Shown here in pieces: positions 43,500 to 54,310 of a stretch of DNA of 64,000 bases (positions are counted from its first letter, which is position 1; each line of letters starts with the position of its first letter). The DNA is from Ixodes scapularis (taxonomy: Eukaryota > Arthropoda > Arachnida > Ixodida > Ixodidae), in contig NW_024609837.1 of assembly GCF_016920785.2 (NCBI RefSeq), positions 48,610,745 to 48,674,744 of the forward strand. Direction: 5' to 3'. Under the pieces are notes generated by a model. That model was not told where the DNA came from. It saw nothing but the letters and a program-made list of their open reading frames with translations, and did not search any database. Both the position numbers and the translations under genes were made by a program.

Positions 43500-45440
43500 A
43501 TTATGTTATGCAGAAAGGAAGCTTCTGGACGACATGCTTCGCTCTGGACGACATGCGACCGTGGCCTCTGAGCAGGACTAAAAACCGTCGCAGTTGACTG
43601 GGCATGTTGTACCCACATCTCATCCCTGTCTTGGAGAGGGCGAAGACCCCGCGTGCCGTGGCAAGAATTGAAGTATATCTGCTGTCTACAGCGCTGTGCA
43701 TCGTCGCGCTCGTTAAAGACCTTGACTTGAAGTTAATCCGGAACTAGGCTTGCGGCGGTGACGGGTACGCGCGTTCGTAAAGAACGTCCCATAAGGAGCT
43801 GGGCCGGCCTGTATTACGACACGCCGGAAGTGTTCCGGTACAATAGCAGTGCCAGGAAGGTGTCCTCCGCTTTTCGAAACAGTTCTTTCGATTGTGTGGA
43901 CCATCCTCTCAGCTTCACCATTTGATTAAGGGTAGCGAGGACTGCTCGTGAGGTGAGAGAATCCGTAGCATTTCGCGAAGTCCCGGAACGCTTTGCAGGC
44001 AAACTGCAGCCCAATGTCGCTGAACAACATTTGTGGAAAGAAGTGCTGGGAGAAAGTGCTCTGACGGCACAGATGACTACATCAGCGGACGTCGATCGGA
44101 GCGTTATGACCTCGGGGTACCTTGAACGGTAGTCAACAACAAGAAGGAAGTCCTGGACATTTAAGTAGAACAAGCCAGCAGCAACCCGCTTAAAGCGCTG
44201 AAGGGGTTTCGGTGGCAAGCATGGGTTCGCGACGCTGAACTCGGGTGCTTGCACACGCAGTACAGTTCTCAACGGCAGTCTTGACTTGAGGTCCGGCCAG
44301 CACACAGAGTCCTTGGCAAGGGCTAGACATCGGTTCACACCTTGTTTCCCGTCGTGGAGCAGGCCCACGATGTCCTTGCGCGGCTGCAAAGGCACGATGA
44401 GACGTCCACCCATGAGCAGCAGGTCTTCGGAAATTAAGAAGTCGCCCCGGTGGTGCCAGTAGCGGGTCATAACGAAGGGAAGTCTATCTCGTCTTGGCCA
44501 ACCTCTCGTGCAGTAGACCCTCAGAGCGGAGCACTCAGCATCTGAAGCGTGATGCCTTCTGAAGTCGTCGAGGCGCACCGCCAGAGTCGATGAAAGGGCT
44601 ATGACGATTCGTGACACAAAGAATTCGACGCTCTCGGTGGAAGAGGAAGCTAGAGAGGGGCATTCGGGATCCCGTGACAGAGTGTCGGTGGCGGCCAGGT
44701 ACTTCCCCGGAACAAACCGTACTGAAAACGGGTACCCCAGAAGTCTGATGCGGAAACGCTGGATGCGGGAGGGCATAAGCTCGAGGTCGGCAGTGCATAG
44801 TAACCTTACCAAGGGAGGGTGATCAGTCTCCACAATGAAGCTGAGGCCGCGCAAAAACTCTTCAAAGCGCTGAACTGCCCACCAGCCTCAGAGCGCTTCT
44901 TTTTCGATCTGACTGTGCCGTTCTTCAACGACTGTCAAGACACGTGACGCAAAAGCGGCCGCTCGGCGTTCCCCTGATGGTTGCTCCGGTAGGAGTACGG
45001 CGCCCAGGCCGTACGGGCTGGCATCAGCGGATACAGTCGCGTAGTACTCGGGGCTGTAACGGGCGACGCAAGAATTGAAGGCCACAATTTGCTTCAGCAA
45101 ATCAAAGGCAGTAGGTTGGGCTAATCTCCAGGTTCAGAGTGTTTCCTTACTGAGAAGGAGCGTAACCGGAAAAGTCGTCGCTGAGACATTCGGCAAGAAT
45201 CGTCCAACCTGGCCAAGGAGACGTCGCACCCCGTGCACATTCGTCAGAGGTCGCATACTCGTGATGGCGAAATCTTTGTCTGGGTTTGATGCGATGCCTT
45301 TGGCACTGACGATCACGCCAGTAAGTTGACGGACGACACGCCAAACTGACACTTGGGAGGCATTAAGGGTAACGCTAGCCTGCTGCAGTCACTTGAGGAC
45401 GGTGTCGAGTCTAGCGTCTAGTAGAGAGTAGGCAGAGGGT
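43500..45440 (-). pseudogene. Gypsy-2 Pol remnant: RT end, RNase H, integrase
   Basis: The minus strand shows the RT tail (LTGVIVSAKGIASNPDKDFA and GVRRLLGQVGRFLPN near 45300-45190). RNase H follows (VSADASPYGLGAVLLPEQ near 45035; FIVETDHPPLVRLL near 44835; VPGKYLAATDTLSRD near 44700). The integrase then reads IVGLLHDGKQGVNRCLALAK near 44350, FYLNVQDFLLVVDYRSRYPE near 44160 and SKELFRKAEDTFLALLLYRN near 43865, with a C-terminal SYVVQSEA..-like end near 43540. This is the usual Gypsy order, RT-RH-IN. One frame is open for 346 codons, but frameshifts at 44880 and 43815 and a lost HHCC half disable it. Confidence 0.82.
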
Positions 45441-45689
45441 GATGGCAAGAGCACGAGACAGCGTGAGTTTCTAGGGTATCCGGCATCTTGGCTTTTGACA
45501 CCATGAAGATGGCTCGAGAGTGCAGAGCACAGGCGCGAGCGGCCGAAGCGGCCAAGAGTGAGCGGACCCACCAGCCAGGTGTGCCGGTTAAAAAAATCTC
45601 ATGTTTATTCTGCACAGAATCGCAAAACCCGAAGGTGGCGCCACGATTCATATTTGTTCGGTCGCAACACTAGCGTCCTCTACATAAAC
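45441..45689. other. Unassigned segment between Gypsy-2 and a PLE scrap
   Basis: The RT similarity of Gypsy-2 stops near 45420. The following 250 bases are GC-rich and show no RT motif; they may be an LTR piece or a separate insertion. Confidence 0.4.
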
Positions 45690-45935
45690 CATCCAAGTCA
45701 CAAGAATCTACAGATAGTTTGAAGACTATCTCGTTCTTCTAAATAATCCACCTGATGAACGTGATAGGCAAAAAATCGGCATCATTATTTCTATCTTAAC
45801 TCAAAATGCTCACGGGTTCAAATTTACATACGAGCTACTCTCAGAAAACAGCCTTCAACTTCTAGATTTGCAACTATTCCTACAGACTGGCCACGCATCT
45901 TGAATATATGGCCATAAAGATGCCATGTGACCACA
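45690..45935 (+). pseudogene. PLE reverse transcriptase scrap
   Basis: Reads FEDYLVLLNNPPDERDRQK, then FKFTYELLSENSLQLLDLQ near 45820-45870, matching the region from RT motif C (normally YVDDYL) to the FLDL motif of PLEs. The first catalytic aspartate is replaced by glutamate. The start and end are abrupt; the minisatellite begins 50 bp later. Confidence 0.72.
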
Positions 45936-45985
45936 CGGCGGAGAATAACTTTGAGGCCAGGGGTCGGCATTTTAGGTAGCCCTCA

Positions 45986-46440
45986 CTCACCCTCACCCTC
46001 ACAGCCACACTCACCTAAGCCCCTAACTCACCCTCACCCTCACAGCTACACTCACCTTCAGCCCCTCACTCACCCTGACCCTCAGTCACACTCACCTTCA
46101 ACCCTTCACTCACCCTCACTGAACCTCACGGCCCTCACGCACTCACCGCCCTCACGGCCCTCACGCCCCTCACAACCCTCACGCCCCTCACCGCCCTCAC
46201 GGCCCTCACGCCCCTCACTCACTCATGGCCCTCACGAAACTCACCGCCCTCACGGCCCTCACCGCCCTCACGGCCCTCACGCACTCATAGCCTTCACGCC
46301 ACTCACCGCCCTCACAGCCCTCACGGCCCTCACCGCCCTCACCGCCCTCACGCCACTCACAGCCCTCACGCCACTCACCGCCCTTGCCGCCCTCACACCC
46401 CTCACGCCCCTCACGCACTGATAGCCATCACGCCACTCCG
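45986..46440 (+). repeat. (CCCTCACSG)n minisatellite, block 1
   Basis: Near-perfect 9-base units CCCTCACGG and CCCTCACCG, with variants CCCTCACGC and CCACTCACC, fill the block. The first 100 bases are CTCACCCTCACC-type units. It is C-rich on the plus strand. It produces long repetitive frames (ALT, PSRPSPPS) that are not genes. Confidence 0.95.
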
Positions 46441-46914
46441 GCCAGCTTCAGATGGGGCGATTTCGCCCAGAAACTTTACGTCCCAACACCAGCAACACGG
46501 GCCGCCCGCGATCACACGCAGCAACCAAATGTTGCAATTTGCCATCGTCATCTAAAAATTTTATTTTTCTTGCACTATTTAGACACAATTACGCGTTATA
46601 AACGTGTTTTTATGCATTTAAATCTCGTTAAGAATACTAATGCACGTTTCTGAAACAGTTTATTTCCAAAAAGCGATTGATTTGAAACCAGAACCTAGTC
46701 TTTCGGTGTCACCATCACCGGCACGAGGTATCACGTGAACATTTTGCGTCCCTGATTGCATGCAGCCGCTTCAAACGTATTCGAAATGCTCCGAGTTGCT
46801 CGCTTATTTCGAGCCGGACCCGATCTCAGCAATTCGTGTCGATCTAGGGAACGCTAGAGAACAACCCGTCATTAACACCAACATTGCTGAGAAAGATGCT
46901 CGATCTGAAGGGGG
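46441..46914. other. Spacer between minisatellite blocks
   Basis: About 470 bp without the repeat. It contains an ATG-initiated frame (46760) that runs straight into the second block, but the first 50 codons show no domain. Confidence 0.5.
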
Positions 46915-47312
46915 GCCTCACGCACTCACCGCCCTCACGCACTCATGGTTCTCACACACCTCATGCACTCACCGCCCTCACGGCCCTCACGGCCCTCACG
47001 CCTCTCATGCCACTCACTGCTCTCACGCACTCATGGCCCTCACACCCCTCACGCACTCACCGCCCTCACACCACTCACACGCTCATGGCCCTCACGCCAC
47101 TCACCGCCCTCACGCCCCTTACGCACTCATGGCCCTCGTACCCCTCATTGCCCTCACCGCCCTCACCGCCCTCACGGCCCTCACGGCCCTCACCGCCCTC
47201 ACCGCCCTCACGGCCCTCACGGCCCTCACCGCCCTCACAGCACTCACGGCCCTCACCGCCCTCACAGCCCTCACGGCCCTCACGGCCCTCACTCACCCTC
47301 ACACTCATGAAT
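46915..47312 (+). repeat. (CCCTCACSG)n minisatellite, block 2
   Basis: Same 9-base unit as block 1, most regular at 47148-47290 where CCCTCACCG and CCCTCACGG alternate in pairs. The beginning has more CACTCATGG variants. Confidence 0.95.
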
Positions 47313-47328
47313 TTTCCTGGTTCCGAAA

Positions 47329-47371
47329 CTCACTCACCCTCACCTTACCTGTAAAGATGAGGGTGAGTGAG
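47329..47371. other. Perfect 14-bp hairpin closing the minisatellite
   Basis: CTCACTCACCCTCA (47329-47342) pairs exactly with TGAGGGTGAGTGAG (47358-47371) around a 15-base loop. The repeat strand bias flips here, from C-rich to G-rich on the plus strand. Confidence 0.85.
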
Positions 47372-47799
47372 GGCCCTCATGAGTGAGGTTCGCCGAGGTA
47401 TGTTTGAGGCACAGGTACAGCGGCGCAAAACCTCTGGATAACCAATTTCGATGTCGTCGATGTTGCTCAGATCAGTACCCACACGCAAAAAGTAAAAATG
47501 AGCACAAGATAGAACTCTTTGCTCTGATGCCCTACATAAAGTTAAATATTAGCCATTTAACGGCCAAAACACTTGAACAATTGAGTTGATGATGTCAGTG
47601 GTGGTTGCACTGAACGTGTTATAATAATGTTGCATGCGGTTCATGGGACTGGAAAGGTTGATTTTTTTAAACTGAGAATGTAGCATTTATCTACAAAAGC
47701 ACTCACGGTACATATCTATTAATGGCTGACGTGAAGGTTGAACAAACAATGCGACCATGAACGCACTTATACAAAAAACATTAGATCACACTCAAGTCT
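47372..47799. other. No feature recognised
   Basis: Short AT-rich interval between the minisatellite and the next LINE; nothing identified. Confidence 0.45.
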
Positions 47800-49020
47800 T
47801 CTCGAGCTTAGTGTAGTGCAACCACATCGTAGTAAAAGCCTGTCACGCTCATAATAAACACTGCGGCCAATATATAGCGATTATAAGAAACAGAGAAGAA
47901 AAATTCCTGCATGTTTTGATTTTTGCTTGGTTTTCACTACGAATACAATTCCAAACCACGGAACTAAATTCAAGCTTACTACGTACTAATGAAAAATACA
48001 TAATGAATATAGAAGCTGACGAAGGGAATTCACGCGTAGTTCCGAAATAACATCCGATAGGCAGCAATTGTGATGTTGGAAAGATGTTCATTGAATGGCA
48101 ATGATGAATCAATATATATATATTCCTTAGTATCCTGTGTATTCAAATCTATGCAAAGGCAGGTTCTGAAGATAATAAGAAAAACTTTTTATTAGCAATT
48201 TCTTAGAAAATGACATAACTTCAGTTTTTTAGGGATTTTGTGTTAACGAATTGCGGCAACACCAATGGTGCACACCATTAACATCCTCGAGCATCATTTC
48301 TCAGTTACAGATGGATGACACCTGTCTAAAAATTTAATGTTGACAGCAAATCGAAAAATATGAGAAGGGCGGACACAAAAACCCAGATCTTTTATAAAAA
48401 ACATTGAGTATAATTGGATACAGAATGAACCCCTGTGGTAGACCAGACAAAGACTCATAAGGTCTGGAATTATGTCAAAATATTCGAACGAATATTTTGA
48501 CATAATATTCATAGCTCATTTTGACATAGCTCGAAACAAAATTGCAAAACTGGTTATTTGCTTCATATGTCCCTAATTTACGACCAAGAATTGAATGATT
48601 CACCAAGTCAAACGCCTTCGACAAATCAAACTAATATCTGGCATCCACCTGCCCACGCTAATCGGCGATTGGCGAAACGAAGTCTAAAAGTGATACTAGA
48701 TTGGTCTCTGCAGACATGCCCAAGAAGAAAGCCTGTCGTGAAATGCTCATGTTACATTAAAATATTGTGACGAATTTGTAAAAAAAAAAAACGGTTTAAA
48801 AAGCTTTAGAAAAAACACAGAGCAAGGATTACGGTCTGTAATTCTTTGCGTCATCGGTCTTGTCCCCTTTGTGAACAGGTACCATCACAGAGGTTTTCCA
48901 AAGCTCAGGAAGAGTAAAACTTGTCAGAGACAAGTTGAAAATATGAGTTAATAGTGGCGTAAAAATTGAGGAACAGCCTTTGCCAATAAAGCTTGGGATG
49001 CAATCAAAAGTCATTAATAG
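47800..49020 (-). pseudogene. LINE reverse transcriptase remnant (minus strand)
   Basis: From 49014 downwards: CIPSFIGKGCSSIFTPLLTH and WKTSVMVPVHKGDKT..NYRP (RT fingers); a GLPQGFILYPIILNVFY stretch near 48440 (motif B, normally PQGS.LGPLLF); KTEVMSFSKK near 48200; then LVRSKLEFSSVVWNCIRSEN near 47975, the conserved post-RT segment. Many stops and frame changes. It is similar to but distinct from the LINE at 42000-43420, and no endonuclease is present. Confidence 0.72.
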
Positions 49021-49531
49021 CTGGGTTTTACACTTTAAATTTTTATAAATTTAAATAAATTAGGATAATTGTAGACATATATTGAATACTGAAATACAAA
49101 ATTTTAGGCAGGAAAGAAAAACACAATAAAAACAAAGTTATGAGGAATGATTAAGAAATATAAGTTCACTGTCAGTTAACGCCAAGGACGTTGCGCCGGT
49201 AAAAGCGTCCTCCTTAGTTTTAATGGTCACTGCTCGTGTTTTTCCTCCTGAACCACCTAAGGTCTTTTCTCGGTGTTGTATTCGGCGTGGAGGGACAGAC
49301 TTTGACATGTAGTGCGAGGTGGCCCGCTGGTCATGATTTTAGTGAACAAGCAAGATCGCGCAAACTGGTGTTGACGCAGCGGCCTAACTGTCTTATGTAA
49401 TTACCTACTTTCTTCTCCTTCAAAATAGATATTAGCTTTTACTCGTGTCATAGATTCCTTGGGTGTGCTTGTTTTTGGCTATGTGCATCATTACTTAGGC
49501 TACTCGCCCTTCATGAGCCCGGAAAATAAAC
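49021..49531. other. Unassigned sequence, possibly the 3' end of another LINE
   Basis: It ends in AATAAACAAATGAATGAATG, the sort of simple tandem tail that closes some LINE and SINE copies. The body has no coding trace that I recognise. Confidence 0.4.
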
Positions 49532-49554
49532 AAATGAATGAATGAATGAATGAA
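49532..49554. repeat. (GAAT)n microsatellite
   Basis: Five units of GAAT follow AATAAACAAAT, a typical LINE-tail microsatellite. Confidence 0.85.
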
Positions 49555-49869
49555 TCTTTTTCAACATAGTTATATTTCTGTTTCAAATATTTTTTATATA
49601 CGCAATTTCTCTGTTTTTTCAATGACACTTCGTACTGCATTTTTATTCGTGATTTCTCATTTTACTACATTTTTCCCTGTTTTATTTTGGAAGCTTGAGT
49701 ATATTCACTTCCTCTTTGCCTTCTGCATTAAAATGACGTATACAAGTTAGCGCTTGTCCCGTACTCGTGTTTTGAAGCTCGTGAAAAGAGTAACACATGC
49801 TCGCCTCACTTGGTGACCTTCAAGTGAATAACTTATTACCACACACAATAAGGGGATTCAGGAAAAGGA

Positions 49870-50449
49870 TTCCTTTTCAAGACAGCTTTGTAGATATATT
49901 AAGTTCAATGGAGCCAAGTCACCAAGGCAGAAAATCGGCATTAGCGGCATTGTTTCGAAGTAACACAAGTCTTTGATGACGTTAATCCAGTCGTTAACCT
50001 TAAGTAGTGACAGCCATCAGTATCACAGGAAACGTCCAGACGCTTCTACAAAACTTCACCAAATGAACTCTCCAAGTTCGACCTCGTGCGTCCTTCAGTA
50101 CATTTCACATATGTGCTCAAGGTTCACCCCAATTAAGCGTTCTCTGGCCAAACCTTTTCAGCATATACCTGACCACATTACGGCATATATCCCCAAGTTC
50201 ACTCTCCCCATCAAGATATCATTGTATGCGGATGACATTGGCGCCTGGGTTTCAGAACATCGACATCATTGTGGTCGAAACGCCGCCCGAGCAGCCATTA
50301 AGACCGCAAGGAATTATTTACGTGATTGTGATCTAGAGTTCTCACCAGAGAAAAGTGAGCTCCTCCTTTTTCCTGGGAAGGGCAGGCGAAAACCTAATAA
50401 TAATTTAACTGTTTATAAGTTCCACCTGCTCCCTTGTACGCCTGCATAA
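49870..50449 (+). pseudogene. I-like LINE, first part: reverse transcriptase remnant
   Basis: A trace of motif A (VFDDVNPVV) lies near 49970. The clear part is ISLYADDIGAWVSEHRHH at 50218-50272 (motif C with intact YADD), followed by RNYLRDCDLEFSPEKSELLL, the usual next block of I/R1-type LINEs. RT thumb traces (LVIGILYPLPSISLSPV..) continue to about 50690, where the LINE at 50706 interrupts. The RNase H of the same element is seen beyond it at 53600-54030. Confidence 0.7.
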
Positions 50450-50705
50450 ATTCCCGTGAATTACATAGAACATGTTTCTTTGCTGGCGTGCTCAAGCCAG
50501 TAATATAATAAGTCATACTCAGGGCAAGAAATGCAATAAATAGAGTGGGAAATTTGGGAATCACTATGAAACTCCTTCATTCAGCCCTCATCGTAATAGG
50601 TATCTTATACCCATTGCCTTCAATTAGTTTATCTCCAGTTAACTCTCAGCCTCTGGAGCGCATACATGGACATTCCTAGTACATTCCTAGGCGCATCAAG
50701 ATTAA

Positions 50706-53193
50706 CGAGGAACAACCAGGCAGGTGGAGACGTACGGGAACCTCATGCGGTGGTGGAAGGACCACCTGGAAAAACTGAAACGACCGACACAAGGGAAGAG
50801 GAGGAGAAAACGATGGTGGGATGTGGAGGAGAAGGAGGCCATAACAAGAAGGCAACTGGCAAACAGGACTCTGCGAGGGACCATCAGAAAACGAAAGGAT
50901 GAGAAGAAAGCCCCCCTACAGAAAGATTCAAGAGAATGGAGGGAGTACCAGAGCAGGAAAATAGAGGTGACAGCTTTGATTCAAAGCAAAATGGCCAAGG
51001 TAGATAAGAGATTTTTGGAAGAACTGAGAGAGGCGGGACGTGAGGCCCCACTGAGGTTCTGGCGACATGTACAGGGCCAAACAGGTCGACCCAGGAAGGA
51101 TGCTGTAATCAAAGACGATGCAACGGGAAAGGAACTGGACCCTGGAGAGACCAACCGGTACATTGAGAGGTGGATAGGGGACATGTTCACAGGGGACAGC
51201 CGACAAATGGACAGTGAGGAGGGGGAGACGGAGGACGAACTGCAGGAGCAACCGAGCAGAGAGGAAATCACGGAGAGGGAGTTAAATAGAGCAGTCAAGA
51301 GGATAGGAGTAACCACAGCCACTGGAATGGACGAAATCCCAATGAGGCAGGTGAAGGAGCTGGGGCCAGAGACGAGAGCACTGCTGCGCGAGATCCTCAA
51401 CCAGATCCTGAAGGAGGGATGGGTGCCGGAGGAGTGGCGAACCTCAAGACTCAGACTCATCTACAAGGGAAAAGGGCAAAAGTCAACGCTCGGAAACTAC
51501 CGCCCCATAGCCATCACATCGGTACTCTACCGCGTGTTCACACAAATGATACGAGACCGACTGCAGACATGGGCAGAGGCAGAAGGAGTCCTGGGGGAGC
51601 TGCAGAATGGGTTCCGGTGGGGGAGACGCCTTGAGGACAATTTATTCGTGCTGGCGCAGGCCATCGAGATTGCCCAGAAGGAGAACCGCCCCCTTTACCT
51701 CTGTTTTCTCGATATCAGCAAGGCTTACGACATGGTCGAACATCGAAAACTGTGGACGCAGCTGGCAGAGCGGGGACTCTGCAGAGAGTGGATAGACCTT
51801 TTGCGAGAAGTGTACAGAGGGACGACGGTGGTGGCACAGTGGCAGCAGGAGACAACACATCCAGTGACCTGCTCCAAGGGCTTGAGACAGGGCTGCCCGC
51901 TGTCGCCGCTATTGTTTATGCTGTACATAGCAGGAATCGAAAAGCGGCTGCAGGAGAGTGGGGAGGGTTTCTCACTGGAATATTCGGAAGGCGGGGAAAG
52001 GAAGGGAGGAAAACTCCCGGGACTCATCTACGCCGACGATATGGTGCTGATGGCGGACTCGCTGCAGGGCCTGCAGGGGCTCATGAACGAGTGTGGTGCA
52101 ATGGGAGAGGCCCTGGGGCTTAGCTTCAGTCCGCACAAATCTGGGCTGATGGCCTTTGGGGCAGCAGAGGAAAACGGGACCGCCAACCTGTCCATTCAAG
52201 CCAATCCTGTACCTTGGGTGGACCACTACAAATATCTGGGTGTAAACCTACAGAAGGGACACCACTACCTCCTAGAGCACGAGACGAAGGTCAAGGCGAA
52301 GAGGAGGAAGAACAAGGGCATAGCAACGGCCAGGGCCCTCTGGGGATATAACCGATACGAGGTAACCCGAGCGGTCTGGAAGATGGTGGCGGTGCCGGGG
52401 CTCACTTTTGGCAACTCAGTGTTGTGCCTGTCATCAGGTACCAGGCAATACCTCGAGGTCCGTCAGAGGGAGGTGGGAAGGTCGGCACTGGGAGCAAGCC
52501 GAACATCACCGAACGAAGCCGTCCAAGGGCTGGTCCGGTTTTGAGGCCAGGGAGGCCCGAGCCAAGCTGGGCTTCGAGCGACGCCTCAGCCGGATGAGCG
52601 AAGAGCGCTGGGCCAGACAGGTTTTCAAGTATGTACATCTTCGGTCCGTCCCAACCCGGTGGGTGCGACGGACGCGCCAGCTGGAACAGCGATACGAGGT
52701 CAACGGCCTACTCCTCTACCCAGCCGCGGAGCAGCCGGAACTGCAGCAGAGCATCCGCACGAGGGTGATCGAGAGCGAGACGCGGCGATGGGCGGAAGCG
52801 GCACGTCTGAAACCAGCGCTGGCCCTGTATGCCAGAGAGAAACAGGAGGTGAAGCGAATACCTTTCATGGACAACAGCAAGGGCAGTGCACTGCTTTCGG
52901 ACGCCCGAGGCGGCATGCTGCGGACCCGCGTGTTCCGCGCGAAGTACATGGACATGAAAGTGAAGTGCGTCATGTGCGCGCAGGGAGCAGACGAGACGGC
53001 GGAACACGTCATACTGGAATGCACGGGTATAAAGCCGGACGTGACGTACGAACCAGACATGGCGGTGGCGCTGGGTTTCCGGGGCGTTGACGAACAGTAC
53101 GACGCCGATAGCTCGCAGCCAGTGGAGGTGACAAAGAGGAGACTGGAGTGTTGGTGGAGGAGAGCAAAAGAACGCAACTACGTTTTTGGCTAG
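50706..53193 (+). pseudogene. LINE reverse transcriptase, one frameshift
   Basis: The first frame (to 52544) has a charged N-terminal region (KRRRKRWWDVEEKEAI), ATGMDEIPMRQVKELG, GNYRPIAITSVLYR, CFLDISKAYDMVEHRKLW (motif A, near 51704), GLRQGCPLSPLLFMLYIAG (motif B, near 51880) and LIYADDMVLMADS (motif C, near 52023), then YKYLGVN. A shift between about 52515 and 52545 moves to the frame ending at 53193, which carries a C-terminal knuckle CVMCAQGADETAEHVILEC near 52968-53024. All RT catalytic residues are intact. No endonuclease or canonical start is included. The clade is not resolved. Confidence 0.88.
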
Positions 53194-53285
53194 TGTAGCT
53201 ACTAGCCAGGCTTGATCCAGCGCTGCTGAGATCCCCCGATACAAAGGGGTTAGCCCCAAATCCAATCCAATCCAATCCAATCAAA
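50706..53285 (+). mobile_element. Younger LINE inserted in the I-like LINE
   Basis: A long, almost open RT frame is followed by a short 3' UTR ending in CCAAT tandem units (AATCCAATCCAATCC) at 53263-53281. The sequence begins right after a TAA at 50703. The endonuclease is missing, so it is 5'-truncated. Only one frameshift is present, making this one of the youngest insertions in the window. The flanking I-like LINE continues on both sides. Confidence 0.8.
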
Positions 53286-53289
53286 TATG

Positions 53290-54030
53290 CAGAAAAACTC
53301 GGGCTCCGTCTTCACCACTCACGGCTACCAAACTCCTCTCTCAGATTTGTCTGTCTAACAAATCTGCAGGAAGGGCAATTGTACAGCCACTTCGAACAAG
53401 GCAACGCTCGTGCTATTTATTTCTAAGTAAACATTTCATAACCTTGGAGGGACACCCGAATGAGTGCACGACCAAGATAACTCTAAATCAACACTTATTT
53501 AGAACGTCTCTTCACTGGAATGTGAGGGCCGCATTCTCGGCGTTCACAATAAAGTCAGCACAAACTCAACTGCCATAAAGCTCAAAGCAAACGAATACAC
53601 ATTCGAGGACGTACGCAAACCACCTCGACGTGTACACTGACGGCTAAATAAATCCAAGTTGAACAAGTAGTTCTTCTGCCTTCTATGTACAAATTTCAGA
53701 GCTTGATTGAGTGGTTGACTAGATGAAGTGGTAGGATCAACAACAGCTGAAATGCATGCAATTCTAGAAGCCTTTTATATGATACAGAAATCTACTGCAC
53801 AGGTTGCGCTCCTCCTAACGGACTTTCGTGTCACACTGCAACAACTCCAAAATTCTCGACAAATGTCACAATGAACCATAGACGCCACGTCGGTTTCAAA
53901 CCCACCAGATTCAGGCGGTTTCGTAGTTGCCTTCCAATGTATACCAGGTCATGTCGGATTTTATGAAAATTAAAATGCAGATCAATATGCTTCCAACGCA
54001 AACTATCTGGCCGTTAGCATGAAGACTCAA
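53290..54030 (+). pseudogene. I-like LINE, second part: RNase H remnant
   Basis: VYTDG (53632-53646) is the YTDG start of RNase H, with a stop directly after. VVAFQCIPGHVGFYEN near 53921-53970, a stop, then NADQYASNANYLAV is its C-terminal block (normally W.P.H.G..GNE.AD..A). RNase H is present only in the I group among animal LINEs, which supports linking this piece with the RT at 49870-50690. Confidence 0.7.
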
Positions 54031-54035
54031 GACCA

Positions 54036-54236
54036 ACCTATACTCCGCGACAACTTTTCTTGGCAATGCAGTGGAAGGTACAGGCCCGCGTCCCCTCTCC
54101 TATTTTGAGTGTGCGCGGGCTCTCCTCCTCTCCCCGGACATGGGGGAGGAGGAGAGCCTGCGTACAATATATGAGAGGGGACATGGGCCTGTACCTTCCA
54201 CTGCATTGCCAAGAAAAGTTGTCGCGGAGAATAGGA
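54036..54236. repeat. 200-bp near-perfect palindrome
   Basis: CCTATACTCCGCGACAAC.. at 54036 is mirrored by ..GTTGTCGCGGAGAATAGG ending near 54236. The arms, about 95 bp each, share TTCTTGGCAATGCAGTGGAA and GTACAGGCCC, and the centre carries GGCTCTCCTCC and its mirror GGAGGAGAGCC. As RNA it would form a long hairpin. It could be a small foldback MITE; no target duplication is evident. Confidence 0.88.
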
Positions 54237-54310
54237 AGTATTACAAAATATAAATCACCACATATTGAACAGGATAGCTTGCTGGGCTGGTTGGTTGAAG
54301 GACATAAGGA

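Noticed and set aside
45927..47386. Long open frames of 150-200 codons rich in ALT, SRP and GPH repeats
   Set aside because: They are the translation of the 9-base minisatellite, open in several frames on both strands because the unit is a multiple of three.
52405..53284. Minus-strand and alternative frames of 90-190 codons opposite the LINE
   Set aside because: Shadows of the GC-rich reverse transcriptase; they carry no motifs, while the plus strand has an uninterrupted set of RT motifs.
54027..54253. Mirror-image short frames in both directions
   Set aside because: Produced by the palindrome at 54036-54236, which yields the same peptide-like words on both strands.
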